Assembly: GCF_900156825.1 (NCBI RefSeq)
Contig: NZ_FTOV01000009.1
Location: forward strand, 1 to 64,000
Reading direction: 5' to 3'
From: Chryseobacterium gambrini
Lineage (GTDB): Bacteria; Bacteroidota; Bacteroidia; Flavobacteriales; Weeksellaceae
DNA: 64,000 nucleotides
Shown: positions 1-8,363 of the stretch, one piece after another
Layout: the number at the start of each line of letters is the position of its first letter
Position numbering within the stretch: the stretch's first letter is position 1
Made by a program: the position numbers and the translations under genes
Notes under the pieces: model-generated
Told to the model about the DNA's origin: nothing
The model's input: only the letters and a program-made list of their open reading frames with translations
Database searches by the model: none

Positions 1-512
1 TAACAAAACCGGGAGCAGGAATTGTTCAGGGAGGTTTGTTCTGGCAGTATTACGAAGATCTGGATAAGATAAAATCTTCCGAGAATTATCTGTCCATCAC
101 CAAAGAACTGTACAGAAAAATAAAAACCGTGAACGGGGAAGAATTACAGAAAATCACTCCGGAAACTCCGTTAAAAGTGGGCGATAAAGTGACGGTACGA
201 ATGATTTTAAATACCGACCGACCGATGGAATTCATCCACATCAAAGACATGAGAGCAGCAGGATTTGAACCTTTGGATGTCCTTTCGGGGTATCAGTGGA
301 AAAATGGTTTGGGCTATTATCAGTCAACCAAAGATGCTTCCACGAATTTCTATATTGAACAAATGCCGAAAGGAAAATATGTTTTCGAATACGATTACGT
401 TGCCAATGCATCCGGAATATTCTCAAACGGAATTACCACAATCCAGAATTATTACGCACCGCAGATGAATGCGCATACGAAAGGTGATGTCGTAGAGATT
501 AATAGCAATTAA
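1..512 (+). CDS. Alpha-2-macroglobulin family protein, C-terminal fragment cut by the window edge
   Basis: The frame is open from base 3 without a stop until TAA at 510-512, so the visible 169 residues are the tail of a longer gene and the TTG at 36 is not a real start. The residues GGLFWQYYEDLDKI, the FIHIKDMRAAGFEP segment and the GYYQSTKDASTNFYIEQMP segment fit the C-terminal domain of the very large bacterial alpha-2-macroglobulin (MG2-type) proteins of Bacteroidota. Family members are exported and proposed to trap attacking proteases. The visible part does not include the bait or thioester region, so whether this one is a trapping form cannot be judged. A strong hairpin follows the stop. 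Confidence 0.8.
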   Translation, partial: TKPGAGIVQGGLFWQYYEDLDKIKSSENYLSITKELYRKIKTVNGEELQKITPETPLKVGDKVTVRMILNTDRPMEFIHIKDMRAAGFEPLDVLSGYQWKNGLGYYQSTKDASTNFYIEQMPKGKYVFEYDYVANASGIFSNGITTIQNYYAPQMNAHTKGDVVEINSN

Positions 513-517
513 ATAAA

Positions 518-553
518 AAGAACACCGCAAATCCACGGATTTGCGGTGTTCTT
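518..553. terminator. Bidirectional intrinsic terminator
   Basis: A 15-bp perfect stem (518-532 with 539-553, arms AAGAACACCGCAAAT and its complement) with a 6-base loop lies between two convergent genes. A-rich and T-rich flanks on both sides let it serve both strands. Confidence 0.85.
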
Positions 554-583
554 ATTTTAAAACCTCTTATATAAAACAACTGT

Positions 584-2383
584 TTAGCGTACAGTCATTT
601 TAAATGTTTTTAAGGATTGGCGTGAAGCAGAAATTTCAATAATATAATTTCCTTTTTTCAGGATATTCTGCATGTTAAAATGTTGGGAATATGCATTGCT
701 GAGTTTTTGTGCCGTAATCATTCTTCCCGCCATATCATAAATTTTTATACTGCATTCTGCTTTGGTAAGATCTTTTCCGCGAAGAGAGAAATTTCCATTA
801 TTAGGATTATCAAACAGAACGAGGTCAGACAACGCTGCATTTTCAGAAGTACTCAGACTTTTATTGTCAAATCTTGCGATAAATGATGTTAAACCGATGG
901 TATTGGCAGGATTTCGTACGGGCATCCATGAACCTTCCGTGCTGTATCCGGTATTGGAATTTGTGCTTCCGAATAAGTACAGCGAATTATCCTTGAAAGC
1001 TACATTAATCGGTACAACGAAGGTAGGAAAATCTGAAGTGCCTCCATAATAAGAACTCCATACAAGGTTTCCTGAAGAGTTGAATTTTGCGAAATATAAG
1101 TTAACGGAATTTGAATTATTCTGTTGCGGTGCTGACTGATAACTTCCCGTTGTGGCAATATTGCTTCCTGAACCAATTGTATTACCGGTAATGTAAATAT
1201 CATTTCCGTTTACGGCAATTACTTTATCAAATTCATTCATATCTTCCGCCGAAGATCCAAAGTAGGTACTCCATTCCCGATCGCCGGATAAAGAGAATTT
1301 TGAAAGAAAAATATCCGAACCTCCTGTTACATACTGTTTATAGCTTGTAGGTGTTCCGAAGAAGCTTGCATTATCATAATTGTAGTCTGTTCCGGTGATA
1401 TAGATCCCGGTTTCGTTTACCGCAATGTCCGCGAGAGAAAAATAGTTCACCGATTCTGAAGGACCGTAATAAGTACCCCATTCTCTTGTTCCGTTCGTAG
1501 CATTCATTTTGGTAATAGAGCTTGCTGTAACAGAAGTTTGATATGCTCCGGGAGTAGCGGTCGTATTCAGTGCAGGGTTGATGTTTTTACCGGAAATGAT
1601 ATACAGAGAACCATTGTAATATTTCATGGCAGGTCCTATACCGAAAGGCGTGTAGGTTCCCCAGATTCTTTGTCCGCTGGGAGAGAGTTTCAGCAAGTAA
1701 TCATTTGGAGTCGGATCTCCGGAAGAGCTTAATACCAGATCAAAGTTTTCCTGCAGTACACCAGCTGTAGATACATTGTTGTTTATGGTTGTTCTGCCGG
1801 AAATATACAGGTTATCGGCTTCATCAAATTCGATATTTATGGCGCGATTAGAGGTTGGTAAATAACTTGCCCATAGAAGTGTTCCTGAAGGAGAATATTT
1901 TACCAGAATAGTTTTCATCGTGGAAGATGGTTGAGGATCATTAGTAAGGTAAACTCCCGCTGTTGGCAGAATGGCAGGTGCTGTAGAATGGAGAATATAA
2001 TATTTGTTATCCTGGCTGTCGATATTTTCCAGAAGAAAGTTGTTGAGAGAATTGTGATATCCATAATACGAAAGTACTCCCATAGACGAAATTTTAGCCT
2101 CAAATAAATTGTATCCCTGTTGCTGACTATTATATGGGTTGCCACCACCTATTAAAAACTGATTAAAATAGGAAGCTCCGTAACTGAACGTATTTGATAC
2201 ATGTCCTCTCATATGCATATTTCTTTGAGAGTCAAAAAGAATTCCTTTGTTTGCAAAGATACCTTCAGGCGTACCGCCGTTTGCTCCGAAGTAAGTTCCC
2301 CATGTTCTTTCATACTCAAAATTATTCTGAGAAAAAAGATGACCTGAAAACAATGTAAAAAGTAAAAAAGTGTAGATTTTCAT
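584..2383 (-). CDS. Secreted SBBP-type beta-propeller protein with T9SS type A sorting domain
   Basis: This 599-residue protein begins with a signal peptide (MKIYTFLLFTLFSGHLFSQ). The body repeats short motifs of the form WGTYFG, WSTYFGSS and WSSYYGG followed by IYITGNT-like strands. This is typical of SBBP repeat propellers, which carry runs of about 50-60 residues ending in a glycine-rich turn. The last 75 or so residues (NGNFSLRGKD, IKIYDMAGRMI, LKKGNYIIEI, KTFKMTVR) form a Por secretion tail (type A), which directs export by the type IX system and surface anchoring. The ligand or substrate is unknown. It is monocistronic and convergent with the alpha-2-macroglobulin gene. Confidence 0.85.
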   Translation of the reverse strand: MKIYTFLLFTLFSGHLFSQNNFEYERTWGTYFGANGGTPEGIFANKGILFDSQRNMHMRGHVSNTFSYGASYFNQFLIGGGNPYNSQQQGYNLFEAKISSMGVLSYYGYHNSLNNFLLENIDSQDNKYYILHSTAPAILPTAGVYLTNDPQPSSTMKTILVKYSPSGTLLWASYLPTSNRAINIEFDEADNLYISGRTTINNNVSTAGVLQENFDLVLSSSGDPTPNDYLLKLSPSGQRIWGTYTPFGIGPAMKYYNGSLYIISGKNINPALNTTATPGAYQTSVTASSITKMNATNGTREWGTYYGPSESVNYFSLADIAVNETGIYITGTDYNYDNASFFGTPTSYKQYVTGGSDIFLSKFSLSGDREWSTYFGSSAEDMNEFDKVIAVNGNDIYITGNTIGSGSNIATTGSYQSAPQQNNSNSVNLYFAKFNSSGNLVWSSYYGGTSDFPTFVVPINVAFKDNSLYLFGSTNSNTGYSTEGSWMPVRNPANTIGLTSFIARFDNKSLSTSENAALSDLVLFDNPNNGNFSLRGKDLTKAECSIKIYDMAGRMITAQKLSNAYSQHFNMQNILKKGNYIIEISASRQSLKTFKMTVR

Positions 2384-2794
2384 ATTTTTTTGTTATTAGC
2401 CAAAACGGCGTTTTCTTATAAAGCAGATACATCCTCTGATAGAAGAACTGATTTCGCTTAAGCATTGTTTCCCGTAAGAAAACGGATAATGAAAATAATT
2501 TTCTTTTGCTTAAGCCGCAACCATCAATCAGAATATGATGCAGAAACGTGTTTTTACAGTTATTAATTTTTATTTGCGATGAAGATATGAAAATTAAATA
2601 ATGTTTATTCAATATTTTGTGATAAAAATAAGATAAATGTATTATTTTAATAAAAAATGTAAATTTAGTGTAAGTATTTTCGTTAAACTAAATGAATCTA
2701 TTGTTCTAAACTTAAGATAATATTAAAGTTAAACAATTGTTTAATTTGGAACGGTTTTTGTCCTGAATGAACTTATAAAATAAATACAAGACTT
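2384..2794. other. AT-rich divergent intergenic region, no gene seen
   Basis: This 411-bp gap separates the divergent propeller and ecotin genes. I see no credible small gene, RNA or repeat. The end nearest ecotin is very AT-rich and should hold its promoter, but no exact TAnnTTTG element is present. Confidence 0.5.
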
Positions 2795-3280
2795 ATGAAA
2801 TTTTCAAAGACAATTATTTCAGGATTAATGCTCTTTGCAGCAGTGAATGCATTTGCACAAAAGAAAACAGAAAAATTCGAGAAGTTACAGATCGAAATGT
2901 TCCCAAAAGCGAAAGAAGGTTTTAAGCAGGTTTATGTACAGCTTCCGGTTGCTAAAAATGAAAATGACCTTAAAGTGGAATTTTTTGTAGGAACAGAAAA
3001 AATGCTCGACTGCAACAAACACTTTTTAATCGGAAAGATCAATACGCAGGATCTTCAGGGATGGGGCTACAATTATTACGAAGTAGAATCCAAAGGAGAA
3101 ACCGGAGGAACTTTAATGGCTTGCCCGGATCAGAAACTGGCGAAAAAATTTGTTTACATCCAGCCGGAAACAGTAAGATACAACAGCAAACTGCCATTGG
3201 TTTTCTACGTTCCTAAAGATATGGAAGTACGCTACAGAGTTCTTCGTCCTGATGCGATGAAGAAAGCTGTTCAGAGATAA
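2795..3280 (+). CDS. eco: Ecotin, serine protease inhibitor
   Basis: The protein has 161 residues and a cleavable signal peptide ending AFAQ. It matches ecotin along its length: LKVEFFVG, the GWGYNYYEV segment, MACPD, RYNSKLPLVFYVP and a KYRV-like ending (VRYRVLRP). Ecotin is a periplasmic dimeric inhibitor of trypsin-fold proteases. The two conserved cysteines (C73 and C110) should form the loop disulfide. Counting back three residues from the second Cys, as in E. coli ecotin, puts Leu107 at P1 and Met108 at P1', whereas E. coli has Met at P1. It is monocistronic, with a terminator following at 3302-3326. Confidence 0.93.
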   Translation: MKFSKTIISGLMLFAAVNAFAQKKTEKFEKLQIEMFPKAKEGFKQVYVQLPVAKNENDLKVEFFVGTEKMLDCNKHFLIGKINTQDLQGWGYNYYEVESKGETGGTLMACPDQKLAKKFVYIQPETVRYNSKLPLVFYVPKDMEVRYRVLRPDAMKKAVQR

Positions 3281-3301
3281 TTTAAGTTAATTTAAATATG
3301 A

Positions 3302-3326
3302 ATTCTCTGCTGTTGGCGGGGAATTT
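3302..3326. terminator. Intrinsic terminator after ecotin
   Basis: The stem AATTCTCTGC (3302-3311) pairs with GCGGGGAATT (3317-3326) with two G-T wobbles and is followed by a T run. It separates the convergent ecotin gene and the hypothetical gene ending at 3331. Confidence 0.7.
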
Positions 3327-3330
3327 TTAT

Positions 3331-4647
3331 TTAGGCTTGCCATCTATTTCCGATTCTCACAATCCAACCTTCAGGAATTTTGATAAAAATATAGGTTTCT
3401 CCAATTATTAAGCTGTCAAAAGTTAAAATGTATGTATCTTTTTTATCATCACATTTGAAAATTTTGCTGTAATTGCAATAATTAATACCATAATTATATT
3501 TTAAATAATTAGAATACTCCTTAGAAGTCAGAAATATGGTTTTCTCTCCATAGGTATCCATCCGCCTGATGTTTTCATCATTTGTAACAATAACTTTAAA
3601 TTCTAATAAATCCAATAAACTTTTTTCTCGTGGTTTAAATTCAGATTTCTGCTTTTCTATCTGAGTTTGTATATCATCGTGAACTGTTTTTAAATCGGTG
3701 ATAAATTCATCCATTCGTACTGTAGAATTATTTGTCAGTAATGGATAATCTCCGAATCTTAATATTTCTACGAGCTTTGTAAAATCGTTGTTAAGGCTTT
3801 TATATCGGGGGTTTTCGTCGTCAAAATCCATAATGCCGTCTTTATCTGTGTCTGCTGATAAAGGATTCGTAAAATAGACAAATTTTTCTTCAAGATCGTT
3901 AATGCCATCATCATCAGAATCTTTAATAATTTCCTTTAAATTTAAAGTTATTAAAGCGTTGTTTTTAATTGTTTCATATGTCGGAAGGGGACTTGATGGA
4001 AACAAAGGTTCTTTAATCATTCTCACAATATCTGCTTCAATCTGTATGCTGTTTTTATTTTTCCATAAAGGATACTTAGAATTTGTTTTGAATAAATAAT
4101 TAGCACTTTTCTCCAAGCCAGTATAATAGTTTTTCCAGCTTTTCCCTTCATCATAAGAAATTCTAAGATAATATTTTGGATGATAAATATTACGGGTCTG
4201 ATATAAGACAGCTATAGCACCATGGAGTTTACCTGTCTTGATAATTACGGGTTTCGGAATATCTCCAAATTTTTTTGAATATTCAAGTCTTTCAATAGAG
4301 TCCCGAATTTTATAAGAAACATAAGCCGTATCAGGAACGATTTTGCTTATCTCATTACTGATTTTAAGCTCCAAAGAATCGACAATATCCTGCGATTTTG
4401 AATAATTTTTTAAATATTTAACTGAAATGTAATCATACTTGGGCTTCAAAGCTTCTTTTTTGGAAATCGTCTTAAACTTATGTTTTGCGTAAAAAGCGTT
4501 AATACTGTCTTCGGATTTTTTTAAAAGATCACATTTGCATATTTCCATTTCCTGTGCATGGTAAAAAGAACAAATGAAAAGTAATAAAAAGGTAACAGAA
4601 TTTTTCAAGATTATAGTTTTATTTTGGTTAACGGTTTCTCTAAACAT
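3331..4647 (-). CDS. Secreted hypothetical protein with TSP3-like calcium-binding repeats
   Basis: The 438-residue protein is unrecognised as a whole. A hydrophobic stretch at about residues 16-30 (VTFLLLFICSFYHAQ) looks like a signal peptide with a long n-region, so the real start may lie downstream of the first ATG. About residues 242-280 contain two DxDxDG units (DSDDDGINDLEEKF and DTDKDGIMDFDDENP), the pattern of thrombospondin type 3 or OmpA-linker calcium-binding repeats. The C-terminal 130 residues are mixed alpha/beta without a known motif. There is no T9SS tail. It probably faces the periplasm or cell surface. Confidence 0.65.
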   Translation of the reverse strand: MFRETVNQNKTIILKNSVTFLLLFICSFYHAQEMEICKCDLLKKSEDSINAFYAKHKFKTISKKEALKPKYDYISVKYLKNYSKSQDIVDSLELKISNEISKIVPDTAYVSYKIRDSIERLEYSKKFGDIPKPVIIKTGKLHGAIAVLYQTRNIYHPKYYLRISYDEGKSWKNYYTGLEKSANYLFKTNSKYPLWKNKNSIQIEADIVRMIKEPLFPSSPLPTYETIKNNALITLNLKEIIKDSDDDGINDLEEKFVYFTNPLSADTDKDGIMDFDDENPRYKSLNNDFTKLVEILRFGDYPLLTNNSTVRMDEFITDLKTVHDDIQTQIEKQKSEFKPREKSLLDLLEFKVIVTNDENIRRMDTYGEKTIFLTSKEYSNYLKYNYGINYCNYSKIFKCDDKKDTYILTFDSLIIGETYIFIKIPEGWIVRIGNRWQA

Positions 4648-4811
4648 TTATTATCACAAATTCTGAATATCAGTTTTTGAATTTTTAAATTATAAAAAAA
4701 ATCTGATCAAAACCCATTATCCTAAGCTTAAATTTATTCGATTAATAATTTGATTTATAATGGGTTGTATTCTTTTTGTTAAATGATGAAAAAAGGATCG
4801 GAAAAAACTGA

Positions 4812-4819
4812 TATATTTG
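4812..4819 (+). promoter_or_regulatory. Putative -7 element (TATATTTG)
   Basis: TATATTTG matches the Bacteroidota consensus TAnnTTTG and lies 22 bp before the DUF1569 start. No TTG element sits at the usual upstream spacing. Confidence 0.35.
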
Positions 4820-4841
4820 TTTTTTAACAATTAAAAAAGCT

Positions 4842-5297
4842 ATGGAAAACGTTTTTGATGCAAAAGATGCTCAGAATTACATTGATAGGATTAATAATCT
4901 TACGCCGGAAACCAAAGGTTTGTGGGGTAAAATGTCTGTAGATCAGATGTTGGCGCATTGTAATGTGTCTTACGAAATGGTTTACGAACCGGAAAAGCAT
5001 AAAAAGCCGGGTGCAATTGCAAAATTTATCCTAAAATCTTTTGTAAAACCTAAAGTTGTGGGTGAAAAAGCCTATACACAAAACGGACCTACTGCGCCTC
5101 AGTTCATCATCGCAGATCATAAAAATTTCGAAGAAGAGAAAAAAAGACTGATTGGCTTTATCCAGAAAACACAGCAATTGGGAGCTTCTGCTTTTGACGG
5201 GAAAGAATCTTTTTCTTTCGGGAAGCTGAAAGCTCAGGAATGGAACAATATGTTTGCAAAACATTTGAATCATCATCTTGCACAATTCGGCGTTTAA
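4842..5297 (+). CDS. DUF1569 (DinB-like) domain protein
   Basis: This 151-residue protein has the look of the DUF1569 branch of the DinB/YfiT four-helix fold: GKMSVDQMLAHCNVSYEMVYEP near residue 30, then a C-terminal WNNMFAKHLNHHLAQFGV helix. The spaced histidines (HC near residue 44, KHLNHHL near the end) are where DinB-like proteins bind a divalent metal. It is cytoplasmic; the substrate is unknown, though the superfamily includes thiol-dependent transferases. It is the first gene of a tight four-gene run ending at 6563. Confidence 0.75.
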   Translation: MENVFDAKDAQNYIDRINNLTPETKGLWGKMSVDQMLAHCNVSYEMVYEPEKHKKPGAIAKFILKSFVKPKVVGEKAYTQNGPTAPQFIIADHKNFEEEKKRLIGFIQKTQQLGASAFDGKESFSFGKLKAQEWNNMFAKHLNHHLAQFGV

Positions 5298-5314
5298 AAA
5301 AAACATAAAACAAT

Positions 5315-5785
5315 ATGAAAAAACTTTTATTACTTTTTGTGCTTCTTTCCAATTTCATCTTTGCACAGATGCCCGATATATCCAATGTCTGGCTGAATAA
5401 CAGCAAAGCGTACACAGGAACCATCGGAAACAAAAATCAGCAGATTAAGCTGAAAATCAACATTTCCGAGCAGAATAAAAAAAACGATCAGGAATATTTC
5501 GTTTCAGGCTACACTTTGGTTGATAAAACCTATGCTAAATTCGAAGGAAAATTCATCATTACCAAATATAAGGATGCCAAAAAAAGAGGAACCGTTTTCG
5601 GGGAATACGAACTGGCGGAAGAAAACAAAGGAAAACATTCCGGAATTCTGAAAGGTAAATTCATCTATACTTTTAAATGGAATAAAGATGCTGAAAAAGT
5701 GGAATCCCAGTACATCGAACTGATCGGCGACTGGAAGAGCTACGACGGAACGCTTGATTTTAAAACAAGAATTAATAATCAGTAA
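5315..5785 (+). CDS. Small secreted hypothetical protein
   Basis: The protein has 156 residues and a clear signal peptide (MKKLLLLFVLLSNFIFAQ). The mature part is Lys-rich and predicted to be beta-rich, with alternating strands such as KIKLKINISEQ, FEGKFIITKYK and GILKGKFIYTFKW. This suggests a small lipocalin-like or beta-sandwich fold, but no family is recognised. It starts 17 bp after the DUF1569 gene and ends 5 bp before the next gene, so the genes are very likely co-transcribed. Confidence 0.7.
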   Translation: MKKLLLLFVLLSNFIFAQMPDISNVWLNNSKAYTGTIGNKNQQIKLKINISEQNKKNDQEYFVSGYTLVDKTYAKFEGKFIITKYKDAKKRGTVFGEYELAEENKGKHSGILKGKFIYTFKWNKDAEKVESQYIELIGDWKSYDGTLDFKTRINNQ

Positions 5786-5790
5786 TCATC

Positions 5791-6195
5791 ATGTTAAGAA
5801 GAATTTTAGCGGTAATCGCAGGAATGATCGCCGGATCCATCGGAGTCTGGCTGATGGAAAGACTCGCTCATGCGCTGTATCCTTTTCCGGCGGGTTTAAG
5901 ACCGGATGATCTGGAAGGTTTCAGAGCGTATGTGGAAAATTTACCGTTCATGGGAAAATTTATCGTGATTCTCGGTTACGCTTTGGGAGCTTTGCTTGCA
6001 GGATTTATTTCCACTAAAGTTGCCAACAACGGAAAACCGACTTCTGCAATCATCTGTGGAGTTATTTTCACTTTTTTTACCATTTACAATATGGTGATGC
6101 TTCCGACTCCTTTCTGGTTCTGGGTTTTGGGAATTGCAGTATGGGGATTGGTTTTGGCAGGATACAAATTGGCATTAAACAATAAACAAGTATGA
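5791..6195 (+). CDS. Small integral membrane protein of unknown function
   Basis: The 134 residues show four hydrophobic segments: about 5-25 (ILAVIAGMIAGSIGVWLME), 53-76 (MGKFIVILGYALGALLAGFIS), 85-105 (IICGVIFTFFTIYNMVML) and 108-128 (FWFWVLGIAVWGLVLAGYKL). Glycine-zipper-like spacing occurs in the second segment. No catalytic motif is visible. The stop codon overlaps the start of the following VOC gene (ATGA), so translation of the two is probably coupled. Confidence 0.7.
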   Translation: MLRRILAVIAGMIAGSIGVWLMERLAHALYPFPAGLRPDDLEGFRAYVENLPFMGKFIVILGYALGALLAGFISTKVANNGKPTSAIICGVIFTFFTIYNMVMLPTPFWFWVLGIAVWGLVLAGYKLALNNKQV

Positions 6196-6563
6196 ATTTA
6201 GGTGCTTTTTCAATCAGTCTCAGCGTAAAAGATCTTCAGAAGTCTAAAGATTTTTACGAAAAATTAGGTTTCAGCCAGATGGCGGGAAATATCGATCATA
6301 ACTATCTTATCATGAAAAACGGCGACCATATCATTGGTCTTTTTCAGGCAATGTTCGATGGGAATATGCTTACTTTCAATCCGGGATGGGATCAGAATGC
6401 ACAGAATCTTGATTCTTTCGACGATGTTCGCGAAATTCAGAAAAGATTAAAAGAGCAAGGTCTGGAACTACAGAAGGAAGCCGATGAAAACACTTCCGGT
6501 CCTGAACATATTTACCTGAAAGATCCCGACGGAAATATGATCCTGATCGATCAGCACAGATAA
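6192..6563 (+). CDS. VOC (glyoxalase/bleomycin resistance fold) family protein
   Basis: This 123-residue protein opens with the typical VOC strand-helix FSISLSVKDLQKSKDFYEKLGF and closes with YLKDPDGNMILIDQH, where the family places its last metal-ligand region. Substrates cannot be predicted from the fold; relatives include glyoxalases, dioxygenases and antibiotic-binding proteins. The start overlaps the preceding stop by the ATGA arrangement. It is the last gene of the 4842-6563 run. Confidence 0.8.
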   Translation: MNLGAFSISLSVKDLQKSKDFYEKLGFSQMAGNIDHNYLIMKNGDHIIGLFQAMFDGNMLTFNPGWDQNAQNLDSFDDVREIQKRLKEQGLELQKEADENTSGPEHIYLKDPDGNMILIDQHR

Positions 6564-6727
6564 AGTTTCATTCTTTTTAATACCATCACAAAAGAGCAGA
6601 ATCAAAGGTTTTTTAATAACTAAATTGTTCTTTTTATCAGGTTTGAAAATCATTTTAAACTCTTATGTGATAAAAAGTTCAAACGGAATTATTATTTAAA
6701 AAGTTTGTTTAAACTCATTTTAAATTT

Positions 6728-6875
6728 AACTGTAAAAGAGACAAAAGACTTTATTGGATTTAAAGTATTTCAAAAGTCTACAAAGAGAAAAAATCTTTGA
6801 TTTTTTAACTTACGTGCTCTTTTTTCCGTTTAACTATTAAACTTAAAAAACTAAAGTGTCAAAATCTTTTGTGGT
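6728..6875. repeat. Degenerate copy of the AACCGCAAAAG inverted-repeat element
   Basis: The left end (6728-6750, AACTGTAAAAGAGACAAAAG) and right end (6864-6875, ATCTTTTGTGGT) are decayed forms of the terminal inverted repeats seen at 63737-63927. The inside shares AAAATCTTTGATTTTT and ACTAAAGTGT stretches with the copy at 48943-49108. It fills most of the 367-bp gap 6564-6930, in which I see no gene. Confidence 0.55.
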
Positions 6876-6930
6876 AAAAAAGCTTAGACAAGTTAAAAAT
6901 TAAAACTAAACTATAAAAAAAGACACATCT

Positions 6931-7380
6931 ATGGCAACAGTAAACGTTTACCTAACATTTAACGGAAATTGCAGACAAGCATTCGATTTTTACAAATCTG
7001 TTTTCGGCGGAGAATATCCTTATATCGGAACATTCGGGGAGATGCCTCCAATGGAAGGTCAGGAAACAAAAGAAGAAGACAGAGACAAGATTATGCACGT
7101 TTCGCTTCCGATTTCTAAAGAAACGATTTTAATGGGAAGTGATGCAGGTTGCGATCACGCTGCTCATCTGGTGATGGGAAATAACTTTTCAATTTCCATT
7201 AATGCAGAATCCAGAGAAGAAGCAGACAAATTATTCGCGGGACTTTCCGAAGGCGGAAAGGTTACCATGCCCATGTCCGATACATTTTGGGGAGCTTACT
7301 TCGGAATGTTTGCCGATCAATTCGGGATCAACTGGATGGTAAATTATGACGATCCTGCAAAAATGCAGCAGCATCCTTAG
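6931..7380 (+). CDS. PhnB-like VOC family protein
   Basis: This 149-residue protein belongs to the PhnB/3-demethylubiquinone-like VOC branch: VNVYLTFNGNCRQAFDFYKSVFGG at the N-terminus, the central HVSLPISKETILMGSDA segment, and the characteristic DTFWGAYFGMFADQFGINWMV ending. PhnB-like proteins are small cytoplasmic homodimers of uncertain reaction, and E. coli phnB is not needed for phosphonate use. The gene stands alone behind a decayed repeat element and ahead of a terminator. Confidence 0.85.
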   Translation: MATVNVYLTFNGNCRQAFDFYKSVFGGEYPYIGTFGEMPPMEGQETKEEDRDKIMHVSLPISKETILMGSDAGCDHAAHLVMGNNFSISINAESREEADKLFAGLSEGGKVTMPMSDTFWGAYFGMFADQFGINWMVNYDDPAKMQQHP

Positions 7381-7398
7381 AATGGTAGTAGAACCTTA

Positions 7399-7425
7399 AA
7401 ACTGACGAATTTTTGTCAGTTTTTT
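7399..7425 (+). terminator. Intrinsic terminator after PhnB-like gene
   Basis: AAACTGAC and GTCAGTTT arms enclose an 8-base loop and are followed by a run of seven Ts. Confidence 0.7.
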
Positions 7426-7457
7426 TATCTTCTATTCATAAACCAACATAATCATTC

Positions 7458-7520
7458 ATAATGATCAACTTTAAATAAAAGTTTAGTCATCTTTTGTGAC
7501 TTTTGCGGTTAAATAAAAAG
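7458..7520. repeat. Solo right half of the AACCGCAAAAG repeat element
   Basis: About 62 bases match the right half of the element at 63858-63920 with only small indels, including ATGATCAACTTTAAATAAAA and the terminal CTTTTGTGACTTTTGCGG. No left terminal repeat is found nearby. The rest of the 7381-7607 gap holds the terminator and presumably the promoter of the next gene. Confidence 0.65.
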
Positions 7521-7607
7521 TTAAGGCAGCATAAAATATGCAGTTTGTTATTATTGATTTAAAATATTAAATTTGTTGAAAACGATAGATAATAGTAATA
7601 TAACTGT

Positions 7608-8285
7608 ATGAGGAATATTTTAAAAAAGGCTGTTTTGGGAATTTTTACGTTGGGAGCAACTTTTTCACAGGCTCAGAAAAGCGATTTGGGAGCGTGGTAT
7701 ATGTATTTCGGAAACAATAAAATCAGTAAAAAACTGAACTTTCACAACGAAATCCAGTACAGAAATTTCGACGGAATAGGAGATCTGGAACAACTGTTAA
7801 TCCGTACCGGAATCGGCTACGATCTTACCGAAAACAATAACAATGTTTTGTTGGGATACGGTTTTATTCTAAGTCAGCCTTACGTGAAAGGAGAAAAAAC
7901 AGAAAATATAGAGCACAGGATTTTTCAGCAGTACATTACAAAGCAGAAATTCGGACGTTTTAATATTCAGCATCGTTATCGTCTGGAAGAACGATTTCTG
8001 GAAGATGATTTCAGGATGAGGTTCCGCTATTTTTTAGGATTTAATATTCCGATCAATAACAAGGAAATGTTGCCCAAAACATTCTATGCATCGGCTTACA
8101 ATGAAATTTTTCTTCATTTCGACAGTCCTGTTTTCGACAGAAACAGAGTCTACGGCGCTTTAGGATATGTCATTAATAAAAATATGAGAATTGAAGCGGG
8201 ATATATGAACCAGATTCAGGAAAACAGAAACCGCGGACAAATCCAGATCGGATTTTACAACAACATTCCGTTTACAAAAAATTAA
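7608..8285 (+). CDS. DUF2490 outer-membrane beta-barrel protein
   Basis: This 225-residue protein has a signal peptide (ending SQAQ) and matches DUF2490: SDLGAWYMYFGNNKISKKLNFHNEIQYR at the start of the mature protein, repeated amphipathic strands (FNIQHRYRLEERF, MRFRYFLGFNIPI, MRIEAGYMNQIQ) and a C-terminal strand (QIQIGFYNNIPF). The pattern implies a small outer-membrane barrel of about ten strands. No substrate is known. It is followed 79 bp later by the bestrophin gene on the same strand. Confidence 0.8.
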   Translation: MRNILKKAVLGIFTLGATFSQAQKSDLGAWYMYFGNNKISKKLNFHNEIQYRNFDGIGDLEQLLIRTGIGYDLTENNNNVLLGYGFILSQPYVKGEKTENIEHRIFQQYITKQKFGRFNIQHRYRLEERFLEDDFRMRFRYFLGFNIPINNKEMLPKTFYASAYNEIFLHFDSPVFDRNRVYGALGYVINKNMRIEAGYMNQIQENRNRGQIQIGFYNNIPFTKN

Positions 8286-8363
8286 AAATAAATACTAAAT
8301 TTAAATCCGTCATTTCATTATATTGAATTCATTTTAAAAATTTAAACTAAAAATAAAACACTT

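Noticed and set aside
2322..2612. Minus-strand open frame of 96 codons upstream of the propeller gene
   Set aside because: It overlaps the signal peptide region of the real gene and has random-looking composition.
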